64,000 nucleotides of DNA from JBFYTX01 sp963739515 (lineage in GTDB: Bacteria > Chloroflexota > Dehalococcoidia > Dehalococcoidales > RBG-16-60-22): positions 8,882 to 72,881 of the forward strand of contig CAVUAO010000006.1 of assembly GCA_963739515.1 (NCBI GenBank). Direction: 5' to 3'. Below the pieces are notes generated by a model that saw only the letters and a program-made list of their open reading frames with translations, made no database searches and was not told the origin of the DNA. Positions 1-8,218 of the stretch are shown piece after piece. Position 1 is the first letter of the stretch. Each line of letters opens with the position of its first letter. Both the position numbers and the translations under genes were made by a program.

Positions 1-39
1 TAGATACACCCGTATGAACATGCCGAGGTATTGTCATAT

Positions 40-618
40 ATGAGTGCGAGTACGATTGCGGCCATCGTGGCTATTATAGCTGTCCAGTCTTATTACGTGA
101 TATCGGAAATCATGATGACCATTCGCACTACGCGCGGAATGGACAACTCGGCCGATAGGGGAACACGTAGACTGGTTTGGATACTTAGTGCTATGGCTTT
201 CGACGGCGCATGGTTCCCCGTAATATTCGGTTTCGGCAGACTGCTTACACTAGGCGATTGGCTGACTTGGGTCGGTGTATTTATCATGATTTCCGGCGTT
301 GTGTTCCGGCGATATGTTATTTCTGTCCTGGGTAAGTTCTTTACGGCAACAGTCCAGATTCATCAAGACCACCAACTAATCAAGGCCGGCCCCTACCGCT
401 ATATTCGGCATCCGTCATATCTGGGAATCCTCATCTTAGCCCTGGGCAACGGTATTGCTCTTGCCAACTGGATTTCTCTGCTGCTATGTATAGCGCTTCC
501 TGCAATCGGTATAATACAGCGGATCAAGGTGGAAGAGAAGGCTTTGTACCACCACTTCGGCGAGCAATACAAAGACTACTCTAAAAACACTTGGCGTATT
601 ATCCCGTATATATATTAA
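40..618 (+). CDS. Isoprenylcysteine carboxyl methyltransferase-family membrane protein
   Basis: A 192-residue membrane protein with about four hydrophobic segments. The C-terminal half carries the signature of the ICMT/phospholipid methyltransferase family: GPYRYIRHPSYLG near residue 118-130, followed by a hydrophobic segment and then RIKVEEKALYHHFGEQY, the usual 'E..L...FG..Y..Y' end. Members use SAM to methylate small or lipid-attached substrates at the membrane; the substrate cannot be told from sequence. I prefer the ATG at 40, which has GAGG 11 bases upstream, over the TTG at 31. The frame is open upstream to a TAG at 1-3. A strong hairpin follows at 654-669. It is not clearly linked to the leftward genes beyond. 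Confidence 0.8.
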   Translation: MSASTIAAIVAIIAVQSYYVISEIMMTIRTTRGMDNSADRGTRRLVWILSAMAFDGAWFPVIFGFGRLLTLGDWLTWVGVFIMISGVVFRRYVISVLGKFFTATVQIHQDHQLIKAGPYRYIRHPSYLGILILALGNGIALANWISLLLCIALPAIGIIQRIKVEEKALYHHFGEQYKDYSKNTWRIIPYIY

Positions 619-653
619 GCATAAAGGCTTCCCGTTTTTACCACATCGCTCCT

Positions 654-669
654 GGGGGCTTTCGCCCCC
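654..669 (+). terminator. Hairpin after the ICMT-family gene
   Basis: Perfect 6-bp stem GGGGGC / GCCCCC with a TTTC loop, 35 bases after the stop codon. The following T run is weak (TTAATC), so termination may be partial or helped by other factors. Confidence 0.5.
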
Positions 670-710
670 TTAATCGCCTTTCTTTCCTTATCTCTTTTCC
701 GGGTATTGAT

Positions 711-777
711 GTCCCTCCTTCGTAAGGAGGGATAAGAGGGAGAATTTTACCTCTCGCCCTTCTTAAATGCCCCGTAG
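711..777 (+). repeat. Composite hairpin element, copy 1
   Basis: A palindrome TCCCTCCTT-CG-TAAGGAGGGA at about 712-732 is followed by an A/G-rich stretch and then CGCCCTTCTTAAATGCCCCGTAG. The same order (pyrimidine/purine hairpin, second arm, CTTAAACGCCCC-like tail) recurs at five other places in the first 43 kb. It is immediately followed by a CATTCCGAGCGGAGTGAAG element (785-812) of a second dispersed type. Confidence 0.6.
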
Positions 778-822
778 AAGCCTGTCATTCCGAGCGGAGT
801 GAAGAACCCGTCTTCGTTGTTG

Positions 823-1485
823 TCATTCTGGCTTTCGCCCCGTGATGACTATTCCCAGGAAACTCTTCTTGATCTGCCAGCCTTGGAGCCTCGTCTTTGG
901 CAACATAATTTCAATTTCCGGAAGCGTATAAGAAGCATTAATCGAGGTAATAAGACCGGAACGCATGTTCTTTGGCTTGACCACTAACCAAAGGAACCGT
1001 TTTGCCAGAATATTCATGTCCCGTCTCATATCACTGACAAAGTATCTGCCGCCGGGCTTAAGAACCCTGGCTATTTCGTTCAGGATACCCTCCGGGTTTG
1101 CCCATTCGTGCAGTGAGCCATTGGTGAATACGGCATCGAAATATTGGTCTTCAAAGTGCATTCTCTGTGCATCCCCTTGGGAATATTCAACCCTGTCCGA
1201 TAAGCCATACTCCGCCGCATTTTTCTTAGCGATGGCTATCATATCCTCACTTATTTCCAGACCTTTAAGACGAGTCCCCTCTGTTTTCTTCAGCCACTCC
1301 AGCCCCAGATAGCCAGGTCCGGGTCCAATCTCCAGAGCTATTCCGGAGCTAATCTCCTCTTGGATTAGCAGGTTGGTTTCAATCCAGCCTTTATCTCTAA
1401 GGGTTCTCTGCATTAAATCATATGACTGAACATTGAATTCACCGGTTATCCCGGAATCTGTCTCCGGCACTCTTGGTTTAGCCAT
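823..1485 (-). CDS. Class I SAM-dependent methyltransferase
   Basis: A 220-residue Rossmann-fold methyltransferase of the Methyltransf_11/25 type. Motif I is LEIGPGPGYLG, the acidic residue after strand 2 is in GLEISEDMI, and motif post-III is VLKPGGRYFVSD. The substrate is unknown. The ATG at 1485 is chosen because AGGAGG lies 6 bases upstream; the frame extends 14 codons further but without a better site. It lies 65 bases after the cupin gene on the same strand, so the two are probably co-transcribed. Confidence 0.85.
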   Translation of the reverse strand: MAKPRVPETDSGITGEFNVQSYDLMQRTLRDKGWIETNLLIQEEISSGIALEIGPGPGYLGLEWLKKTEGTRLKGLEISEDMIAIAKKNAAEYGLSDRVEYSQGDAQRMHFEDQYFDAVFTNGSLHEWANPEGILNEIARVLKPGGRYFVSDMRRDMNILAKRFLWLVVKPKNMRSGLITSINASYTLPEIEIMLPKTRLQGWQIKKSFLGIVITGRKPE

Positions 1486-1550
1486 TATCTTCCTCCTCAA
1501 ACTCCCCTTTTCCCCGCCTGCCCTCACGCAATTCCAGACTTATCTTTTTT

Positions 1551-2051
1551 TTATTTTTCCCGTTTCGCCCCGGTCATGATAAATACCATCGTGCAGTTTT
1601 TTGAGCTTTTATTATGCCAGCCGTGCCGTGTGCCGTTCTGTATCACGCAGTCGCCCGCTTTAAGATGTACCTCCACCCCGTCATCGACCTCCATCCACAT
1701 TTCCCCCGAAACGACGATACCGTAGTCGATGGTGTCCGTGGTATGCATTCTGAAATCATCTCCAAACGTCTTCCGCCATTCTCCGACTAAGTCCACGCCG
1801 TTTTCTTTAGCTTTCTGGAGGTATTCTTTGTCCGGCGGAGTTACAAATACCCTGATATCTGTTACGCCGGGCTTGGCAAACTCCATGGGGAGTTGTTGTG
1901 TGTATTTTTCTTCCTCTAAAGGTATGGTCGGTATTCCTTCTGTTTTCCAGATTGCGGCTCCTCCTGAGCCGAATCTCCCCTGAGGAGATATTTCCTTATC
2001 TTCAAGGATGACCGATTTCCCGTTTCTGTGCCCGGTAACTACGCGTCTCAT
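1551..2051 (-). CDS. Cupin-domain protein
   Basis: A 166-residue protein with a C-terminal cupin barrel. The second cupin motif region reads VHLKAGDCVIQNGTRHGWHN, and the stretch before it (TIDYGIVVSGEMWMEVDDG) matches cupin motif 1 in layout, although the usual HxH is reduced. The N-terminal half (VVTGHRNGKSVILEDKEI) matches proteins annotated as cupins of unknown substrate in many bacteria. The start is supported by AAGGAGG 6-7 bases before the ATG. It is likely the first gene of a two-gene unit with the downstream methyltransferase. Confidence 0.82.
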   Translation of the reverse strand: MRRVVTGHRNGKSVILEDKEISPQGRFGSGGAAIWKTEGIPTIPLEEEKYTQQLPMEFAKPGVTDIRVFVTPPDKEYLQKAKENGVDLVGEWRKTFGDDFRMHTTDTIDYGIVVSGEMWMEVDDGVEVHLKAGDCVIQNGTRHGWHNKSSKNCTMVFIMTGAKREK

Positions 2052-2249
2052 ATTCTCCTCCTTACCACCGTTCAGGTGGCTTTATTCTAGTTTCCTTTAT
2101 TGAGGCTGTCAATATTTGACCCCACCCCCTTATCCCCTTCCGTCATTCTGAGCGCAGCGAAGAATCCGTTTTACCCGCTCACCCTGAGCTTGTCGAAGTT
2201 CGCCCTTCTTAAACAGCCCGCTGATAATTCCAGTAAAACGCCTAGCTCA

Positions 2250-2323
2250 ATCTTTCTCCCTTTCGTAAAGGGAGACAGGAGAGGGTTTTTAATCAAATCT
2301 CTTGCCCCTCTTAAACGCCCCTA
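2250..2323 (+). repeat. Composite hairpin element, copy 2
   Basis: Palindrome CTCCCTTTCGTAAAGGGAG at 2257-2275, then a T/A stretch, then CTTGCCCCTCTTAAACGCCCCTA. Same layout as the copies at 711, 21,500, 23,271, 31,281 and 42,393. The tail of this copy is also the first unit of the 54-base tandem repeat. Confidence 0.6.
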
Positions 2324-2430
2324 TAAAAATGCGCTCATCCTGAGCCTGTCGAAGGACGCCCCTCTTAAACGCCCCTATAAAAATGCGCTCATCCTGAGCC
2401 TGTCGAAGGACGCCCCTCTTAAACGCCCCG
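2304..2430 (+). repeat. 54-base tandem repeat, two full copies and a partial
   Basis: Units start at 2304, 2358 and 2412 with identical sequence; each joins GCCCCTCTTAAACGCCCC to TATAAAAATGCGCTCATCC and TGAGCCTGTCGAAGGAC. Because 54 is a multiple of three, both strands give repetitive open frames, which are not genes. The unit fuses the tail of the composite hairpin element with a TGTCGAAG-type repeat. Confidence 0.9.
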
Positions 2431-2582
2431 AAATAATTTGTCATTCTGAGGGAGTCCTTCTTTAGGAAGGACGACCGTGAGAATCCGTCTCTAATTATTC
2501 CCATTTTAATGACAAAATCCCGTTGTTTCTTTAATCTCCTTGATGTAACCTGTATCTATCAGCCGGGTCAGGGGTTTACCCA

Positions 2583-2759
2583 GCTTGACATAACTATAAA
2601 AACGAATACTCTGATGCTGAAGCTGAAATTTACATAACTCTAAAAACGAATCCCTGAAAAAGTGAAGCTAATTTGACATAATGGAAAAACGAATATGGCT
2701 TCAAAAATAGAAATTCAGCTACGAAGTTTAAAAATATTAAAAAACGAATAAACGAATCG
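2583..2759 (+). repeat. Spaced AAAACGAAT array beside the sbcC 3' end (array A)
   Basis: Four units of 45-65 bases, each ending in AAAAACGAAT: at about 2597-2606, 2641-2652, 2684-2693 and 2739-2757. The spacer before each contains GAAGCT followed by a TTTACATAA- or TTGACATAA-like block. The last unit, next to the sbcC stop codon, ends in a doubled form, AAAAAACGAATAAACGAAT. The same arrangement, reading toward the gene's 3' end, occurs after ffh at 12,455-12,640. Confidence 0.75.
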
Positions 2760-2761
2760 GG

Positions 2762-5344
2762 CTAGTTCACGCTTATCATCGACCCTTCCGGCGTCTTCAT
2801 CACGTCGATGCGGGTAGGGAAGGCGTCCTTCAGCTCGTCCATGTGCGTGATGACCAGTATCTTCTCGAAGTCGTCCTGGATGGAGATTATCGCCTCTTTC
2901 ACTTTCTCCATGCCGGTAGCGTCCTGCGTCCCGAACCCCTCGTCGATAATCAGGGTCGGCAGCGGTGCCCCGGCCCGCCTGGCGAGCAGTCGTGATAGCG
3001 CGATGCGTATCGCGAAGTTGATGCGGAAGGCTTCTCCGCCGCTGTACATTTCGTAGTTTCTCGTCCCCAGCTCGTCGGCGATGGCGATTTCCAGCGTCTC
3101 CTGGACGGTTCCTTTCTTGGTCGGCTTTTGCGTCTCGAATTTCACATGCATCCGGTTGTCCGTCATCCGCGAGAGCAGGGTGTTGGCTTCGGCCTCGATT
3201 TCCGGCAGCGCCGTATCGATGATGAGGGCCTGTATGCCCGTCTTCCCGAAGGCTTTGGTCAGCTCCCGGTAGACGCTCCCTTCGCGGGACAGCTGGGTCA
3301 GCTGGTCCTCTTTTTCTTGCTTCTTGGTCTCCAGTTCGGAAAGTCTTTCGAGCCTGGCGCGGACGTTTCCCAGTGCCTCCTGCGCCTGCGCGCGCTGGCT
3401 GACGAGGCTTTTGTATTCGACCTCCGCTCCGGCCAGCTCCTGCCGCGCCTGCGGCAGGTCGACCAGTTCGGTGGTAAACGACTCTTTTTTCCGGTTGTCG
3501 AGCTCCAGGTCCTGGCGCTTGCCTTCGACCTCTTCCCGGGCTTTGGTCAGCGCTTCTCTTTCTGGTTCGATGAGCCTCACTGCTTCGTCGAGTCGGTTCT
3601 TTTCGCGTTCATAGGACGCCAGCTTGGTTAACTGCTGTCGCGCCTCCTCGTGCTTTCCGGCGTCATACCCGAGGTTAGCCATCTCGGTCTCTAGCGCTGC
3701 CAGGATTGTCTGCTCATTAGCGGCAAAATCCCTTTTCGCCAGCCTTTGCTCGATTTGGTCCAGGTTTTCCTTGAGGTCGGCCAGCTTTTTCGCGTCTTCT
3801 TCGATTTCATTTATTTCCTTAATGATAATGCCCGCCTGGCTCTGGGCTTTCGTTTTTTCCTGGTTCAGCCCTGATTCGAGTCTCCTTTTTTCTTTTTGCA
3901 TTGCTTCGAATTCTATCCTTTTTTGCGTCAGGCTTTCTTGATTTGTTTTCAATAAATTCGTTTTTTCCAGTTTTTCATTCGTGTATTTGGACTCGATAAG
4001 CAATAGCCCTTCCCGCGTTAGTTCCTGGTCGCAGAGCGGGCACTTCGCCTCCGTGTGCGATGCAATGTGTGTCGCGATGAGTTCGAGCTTTTCCGCCACC
4101 TCCCCGAGTTCTTTTTCCAGTCGCGTCTTTTCGACTTCCAGAAGGCTGACGTGTCTTTGTGCTTCCTGGACCGCCTGCTCTTTCGCCCGTAGTCCCGCTT
4201 CCGCCTCCGCCAGTTGTCGAATCTGTGCCTGCGCCTGGTTGAGTTGAGATTTTAGCTCGGGGAGTTTCTGGGCGCTCGCTTCCAGGTTGCCGATTTCCCG
4301 CCGGAGGACGGTATGTTCCGTGGTCAGTTCGTTCCTGGCTTTCTCTATCCTGGTCTCCAGCTGGTTCTTTTGCCTTTCCAGGGCGACCGTCTGCCGGAAC
4401 TTGCGGTCGAGCTCGTCGTTGGTCTTTTTTACCTCGCTGTATAGTATATAGCCGGCTTCAATCTCCACCTGACGGCAGATTATTTCTTCGTATTCTTTCG
4501 TTCTGGCCAGGTGCTGTTCGACCTGTTCTTCCCGGCGCTGGAGGTCGCGGTTGCCGGCGTCGATGCGCGTCTCTAGCTCTTCCAGTTGTGTTTTCTGATG
4601 CTCCAGCGCTTCTCTTTTCTGACGCAGGCTGTTCAACGCCGCTTCTTTTTTCTGTACAATTGTCTCGATTCCGGCGAGCGTATTTTGTGCTTGTTCCAGC
4701 TCGATTTCGAAGGTAGGTTTCTGGGCGAGTTCCCCGTTGATTTCTCCGATGCTGCTTTCCAGCTGGGCGGTGTCCGTTTCATGCTTTTTGGTGAGTTCCT
4801 TGGCCTTCTCTTCGAGTTCGTCGTATAGCGAAAGCCCGAGGATATTGCCCAGCACCTCTTTGCGTTTGGCCGGGTCCTGCCGGGTGAATTCGTCGGCGTG
4901 TCCCTGGCGCAGGTAAGCGCTGTTGATGAAGGTATCGTAGTCCATGTGCAGGATTTCGATTATCTTTTGCTGCGTCTGGTCGATGGTGTTGCCCGTGACC
5001 GACCGGAAACCGTGGGACGTGCCGGCCTGTAGCTCCAATGACGATTGCCCCGCCCCACTCCGTTTCTTGGGGCGCGTGCGTTTGCGGATGATACGGTAAA
5101 GCTGCCCCCCGATGGTGAAATCGAACTCGACCTCCATCTCGGACTGCGTGGTATAGATGAGGTCGTCGACGCTTTTAGCGCGGGCTTTGCCCCACAGCGC
5201 CCAGGTCATGGCATCGATGATGGCTGATTTGCCGTTGCCGTTGTCGCCGGAGATGCAGGCTACGTGGATGCCGGTAAAGTCCAGCGGCGGGACGTTATCG
5301 CGGTAGCACATGAAGTTGCGCAGCTTCAATTTGACGGGAATCAT
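2762..5344 (-). CDS. sbcC: SbcC/Rad50-type exonuclease ATPase
   Basis: An 860-residue SMC-like ATPase. The N-terminal Walker A is GDNGNGKSAI (near residue 34), two long Glu/Gln/Lys/Leu-rich coiled-coil arms flank a zinc hook CPLC near residue 437, and the C-terminal ABC signature is YSGGEAFRINFAI with Walker B TLIIDEGFGTQD. In the Mre11-Rad50/SbcCD complex this subunit opens and tethers DNA ends while the nuclease partner SbcD cuts them. No sbcD lies in the window, although the two are often adjacent. The gene is last in a leftward run that starts near 11,000, 50 bases after the FMN reductase gene. The repeat array begins directly after its stop. Confidence 0.93.
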   Translation of the reverse strand: MIPVKLKLRNFMCYRDNVPPLDFTGIHVACISGDNGNGKSAIIDAMTWALWGKARAKSVDDLIYTTQSEMEVEFDFTIGGQLYRIIRKRTRPKKRSGAGQSSLELQAGTSHGFRSVTGNTIDQTQQKIIEILHMDYDTFINSAYLRQGHADEFTRQDPAKRKEVLGNILGLSLYDELEEKAKELTKKHETDTAQLESSIGEINGELAQKPTFEIELEQAQNTLAGIETIVQKKEAALNSLRQKREALEHQKTQLEELETRIDAGNRDLQRREEQVEQHLARTKEYEEIICRQVEIEAGYILYSEVKKTNDELDRKFRQTVALERQKNQLETRIEKARNELTTEHTVLRREIGNLEASAQKLPELKSQLNQAQAQIRQLAEAEAGLRAKEQAVQEAQRHVSLLEVEKTRLEKELGEVAEKLELIATHIASHTEAKCPLCDQELTREGLLLIESKYTNEKLEKTNLLKTNQESLTQKRIEFEAMQKEKRRLESGLNQEKTKAQSQAGIIIKEINEIEEDAKKLADLKENLDQIEQRLAKRDFAANEQTILAALETEMANLGYDAGKHEEARQQLTKLASYEREKNRLDEAVRLIEPEREALTKAREEVEGKRQDLELDNRKKESFTTELVDLPQARQELAGAEVEYKSLVSQRAQAQEALGNVRARLERLSELETKKQEKEDQLTQLSREGSVYRELTKAFGKTGIQALIIDTALPEIEAEANTLLSRMTDNRMHVKFETQKPTKKGTVQETLEIAIADELGTRNYEMYSGGEAFRINFAIRIALSRLLARRAGAPLPTLIIDEGFGTQDATGMEKVKEAIISIQDDFEKILVITHMDELKDAFPTRIDVMKTPEGSMISVN

Positions 5345-5394
5345 TTCGATTTCATTTTAGCACAGATGTCCGTCCGCCTCACCCTTTTATTTCA

Positions 5395-5994
5395 TTAACG
5401 TCGCGGAGGCATGAAGGGCCCGGAGGTCGGTTTGCTGGCCAGCCACTTGCCGGTAAGCTCCAGCATCGGCAGCTTGATATCGAGATTTTGCCGCCGTACC
5501 GGTATCATGTCCACGATATCGAAGCCGCACATCTGTAAAATGCGTTCGAGGAAGAAGGCGCAGGAGACCGTGCCGTTGCCGCTGCCTCCGGCATAGCAAA
5601 TGCCGATAGCCGGTGTGCCTCCCGCCATCGGGAATCCCCCCGGGGGCGGTGTCCCCGGCCTCATGAATCGCGTGCGGCGGAACCGCTCGAGAAACGTCTT
5701 CAGGCTCTCGGCGAGGTCGCCGAAGTAGACCGGATTAGCAAAGACGACCACATCCGCGGCTTTAACCTTTGCTTCGATAGAGGCAAAGTCATCTTCGATA
5801 ATGCAGCGACCTTCTTTCCGGCATAGCCCCCACCCGTCCGCCTCGCACTGCCGGCAGCGCTCGAGGTTCATCTCCGTCAGAAAAATTACTTCGCTCTTGC
5901 CCTTAGCCTCGGCGATTCCTTTCTGGATGGCTTTAATGGCCCGGGCGGTCTGCCCTTTGCGGTTCCGACTCCCCGATAATATCAGGATTTGCAT
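5395..5994 (-). CDS. NADPH-dependent FMN reductase / flavodoxin-fold protein
   Basis: A 199-residue flavodoxin-fold protein. The phosphate-binding loop LSGSRNRKGQTARAI follows strand 1, and the FMN-binding segment FANPVYFGDLAESLKTFLER is typical of the FMN-reductase / multimeric flavodoxin WrbA-like family. A four-cysteine stretch (CRQCEADGWGLC..GRC, residues 47-64) resembles the cysteine-rich insert of iron-sulfur flavoproteins, though the spacing differs. Start ATG 5994 has GGAGG 5 bases upstream. The gene sits between a methyltransferase and sbcC in the leftward unit that also carries the UGSC selenoprotein and a flavoprotein reductase. Confidence 0.85.
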   Translation of the reverse strand: MQILILSGSRNRKGQTARAIKAIQKGIAEAKGKSEVIFLTEMNLERCRQCEADGWGLCRKEGRCIIEDDFASIEAKVKAADVVVFANPVYFGDLAESLKTFLERFRRTRFMRPGTPPPGGFPMAGGTPAIGICYAGGSGNGTVSCAFFLERILQMCGFDIVDMIPVRRQNLDIKLPMLELTGKWLASKPTSGPFMPPRR

Positions 5995-6024
5995 TTTACC
6001 TCCATAAAAAATTCTTCGCCCTGA

Positions 6025-6552
6025 TTATAGCACTTTCTCCAGCGTCAGCAGGCTGTAGCCCCGCCGCCGCTCTCGCGTTCCGATGCGTAGTTGCCCCTGC
6101 GACTCCGCATAGTTGACCAGCCGCGTAATCGCCGTCGAGCCGGCTGATATTATTATCCTTCCTCGGCGGGAGAGTATCTCCGTAGCCTGCTTGAGCATCA
6201 GGAAGGAAGCTTCTTTACCTTCGTCTCTAAGCGTGCCGGTGCACAGGTCAACGCCGTCTTCGCCTTTCAAACTGACGCCCATCTGATGCAAAACGTGTAT
6301 TTTTTCGGGAGGGCACCCGTTCAAGACGAGATTGAGCCTGGAATATCTGAGGGCCAGCAGGTCCCGGTCAATGAGGAAGATATTTTCCGGTCCGGCGAGT
6401 TTCCACAAAGCTATTGCCCCATGACCTTGCCCCGGATTAAAAACAGCAACGCGTCTAATATTTTTACCCCGTAGCTTATTTAATGCCGTTATCAGCATTT
6501 CGCTATCATAGCTGAGGCTATCGAATTCCGGTATTCCGTAGGCGGACTGCAT
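6025..6552 (-). CDS. MTS-type methyltransferase-like protein, second copy
   Basis: A 175-residue Rossmann-like protein. VAVFNPGQGHGAIALWKL occupies the place of SAM motif I and ENIFLIDRDLLALRYSRLN that of strand 2, parallel to MVDRDALAIAYSRQN in the gene just upstream. The usual catalytic motif NPP/NIP is not evident, so it may be a degenerate, non-catalytic partner. In RsmC-type rRNA methyltransferases a degenerate and a catalytic copy are joined in one chain; here they are two adjacent genes with a 22-base gap. That link is inference. Confidence 0.6.
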   Translation of the reverse strand: MQSAYGIPEFDSLSYDSEMLITALNKLRGKNIRRVAVFNPGQGHGAIALWKLAGPENIFLIDRDLLALRYSRLNLVLNGCPPEKIHVLHQMGVSLKGEDGVDLCTGTLRDEGKEASFLMLKQATEILSRRGRIIISAGSTAITRLVNYAESQGQLRIGTRERRRGYSLLTLEKVL

Positions 6553-6574
6553 GGAATATTCCAGGTTCTGAAGG

Positions 6575-7232
6575 CTACATTTTTACATTTTCCCGATTAT
6601 ATATGCCTCTTTCCAGTGCGCTCTGGTCGGGCTTTGGTGGGCCGGGTTCCCCGCTGAATCTATAGTGAAAAATCGCGTGCCCCGGCCGACTTCTCCTTAG
6701 TATAACTTCACATCCGGGAGTGTCCTGTATTATTTTCTCCGCCATGGATTCTAACGCGGCTACCACCACGATGGCCGCCGTCCCACCGGGCGTTAAATAA
6801 TAACGCGCCTCCCGCAGTAAATAGGCGATTACCGCCTCCCCGGCCTTTCCCGGTATATTTGCAAGTTATCAGGTCGAAGTCGGTCCGCTGGACGTCGTCA
6901 TAACCCAGGCTGCCGCATATTTCTACGCCTGCCAGTCCGTTTAATTCCGCATTCTGCCGTGAGTACGCGATGGCCAGGGCGTCCCGGTCGACCATTTCCA
7001 CGTGACTGTCCGGGTAGAGCTTTTTTAAGGTCAGTCCCAGAGGCCCGTAGCCGCAACCCATGTCGAGAATGCGTCCCGGCTTATAATCCGACTCAATAAT
7101 GCTGCGCAGGAGAAACCTGGTGCCAATGTCGACATTATGGCTGCTGAATAGGGCTTGAGACGTCCGGAACCGTAGGTTGATTTTCCCGGCGTGGAAGTCC
7201 ACCGTTTTATGGAAATAGATATCTTCGTCCAT
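6575..7232 (-). CDS. RsmC/RlmG-type (MTS) methyltransferase, one frameshift
   Basis: About 218 residues once one frameshift is repaired. N-terminal DEDIYFHKTVDFHAGKINLR and SSHNVDIGTRFLL match MTS-domain enzymes (16S or 23S rRNA guanine-N2 methyltransferases). Motif I is ILDMGCGYGPLGL, and strand 2 has EMVDRDALAIAYSRQN. The frame breaks in an AAA run at 6858-6860; with one A removed the text reads CNIPGKAGEAVIAYLL, giving the expected catalytic N-I-P and a normal C-terminus. The break may be a homopolymer read error. It lies 41 bases after the reductase gene. Confidence 0.8.
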
Positions 7233-7273
7233 AGGCCTGATTGAACTCGAATTTTTACCTGGAGGGAAATAAT

Positions 7274-8194
7274 TTATTTAAGTTTCTGCAGGAACCTCTG
7301 CGCCGCCATCCCGGCGATGGCCCCATCTCCCACCGCCGTGCTTACCTGCCGGGGCGAGCCGCTGCGGATATCCCCCGCGGCAAAGATGCCGGCCACCTCG
7401 GTCTCCATGCCCTGGTTTACTTTGACCTGCCTTTGCCCGTCCAGCGGCACCGAACCCGCCAGATAGTCGGTATTCGGGTCGAGCCCCACGTGCACCAGGA
7501 CACCGTTCACTTTCAGGGTCTCTTCTCCGCCGCTTGCGGTCGTGATTTCAATGCCCTCTACCTGTTCGCCGCCGGTTATCGCTATGACCTTAACGCCACA
7601 GCGGATTTCTATCTTGGGATTTTCCCTGGCCCTGTCCTGGAGAATGGCGGTAGCGGTAAGCGCCGGCATGGCCTCGATGACGATGACTTTAGACGCCAGG
7701 TTGGTCATGTAAAGCGCCTCGGTGATGCCGGCATCGCCCCCGCCGCATACCGCCAGCACCTGGTCGACGAACTGGCCGCCATCGCAGAAGCCACAGTTTA
7801 TTACGCCGTTGCCGCGGAACTTTTCCTCGCCGGGCACGCCCAGCTTTTTCGGGACAGATCCCCCGGCAATGATTACCGCCTTAGTCGTATAGCTGTTACC
7901 TTCCTTGCAAGCTATTATTTTGTTGTTCGACGAGCCCTGCACCGCCACGACCTCGCCGCGCTCTATCTTCAGTCCGTATTTGGTCGCCTGGTTCTTCATT
8001 TCCATGGCGAGTACCGAGCCGACCACCCCCTCCGGGAAACCGGGATAATTCTCGATGGTTTCCACGTTCATGATGTACCCGCCGACGCTTGCCTTCTCCA
8101 GCAGGAGCGTACGCCAGTTGCCCCGGCACAGGTACAGCCCGGCCGTCAGTCCCGCCGGCCCCCCGCCGATGATCACGGCATCCCAATCAGGCAT
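7274..8194 (-). CDS. trxB: Thioredoxin reductase-like FAD/NAD(P) oxidoreductase
   Basis: A 306-residue two-domain flavoprotein of the TrxB family. The FAD-binding motif is AVIIGGGPAGLTAGLYL at the N-terminus, the NAD(P) motif is AVCGGGDAGITEALYM near residue 149, and the C-terminal FAD motif is GIFAAGDIR. The redox pair is CGFC (usual TrxB: CATC or CAVC), so a dithiol active site is kept. Classical TrxB passes electrons from NADPH to thioredoxin, but the partner here is not known. It starts 24 bases after the UGSC selenoprotein gene, which suggests it may reduce that protein or act in the same redox step (inference). Confidence 0.88.
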   Translation of the reverse strand: MPDWDAVIIGGGPAGLTAGLYLCRGNWRTLLLEKASVGGYIMNVETIENYPGFPEGVVGSVLAMEMKNQATKYGLKIERGEVVAVQGSSNNKIIACKEGNSYTTKAVIIAGGSVPKKLGVPGEEKFRGNGVINCGFCDGGQFVDQVLAVCGGGDAGITEALYMTNLASKVIVIEAMPALTATAILQDRARENPKIEIRCGVKVIAITGGEQVEGIEITTASGGEETLKVNGVLVHVGLDPNTDYLAGSVPLDGQRQVKVNQGMETEVAGIFAAGDIRSGSPRQVSTAVGDGAIAGMAAQRFLQKLK

Positions 8195-8218
8195 AAATAG
8201 TTATTAGATCCTTTCTTA

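Larger units (their letters stand above)
2052..2761. other. Gene-free, repeat-filled intergenic region
   Basis: About 710 bases without a credible gene. Open frames exist here but they translate repeats. It holds at least four repeat types: CATTCTGAGCGCAGCGAAG-like (2143-2170, 2439-2488), CCTGAGCTTGTCGAAG-like (2182-2198 and within the tandem), a composite hairpin element (2250-2323), a 54-base tandem repeat (2304-2430) and a spaced AAAACGAAT array (2583-2759). It separates two gene clusters that are both read leftward. Confidence 0.8.

Noticed and set aside
2100..2504. Open frames of 121 and 71 codons on opposite strands
   Set aside because: Both translate the 54-base tandem repeat and neighbouring dispersed repeats; no ribosome site and repetitive, low-quality protein text.
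2583..2759. A CRISPR array
   Set aside because: The repeats are degenerate and irregularly spaced, the 'spacers' share sequence with one another, and there are no cas genes.
7241..8200. A 319-codon open frame on the plus strand
   Set aside because: It mirrors the TrxB-like gene on the opposite strand, with His/Arg/Gly-rich text typical of an antisense frame.
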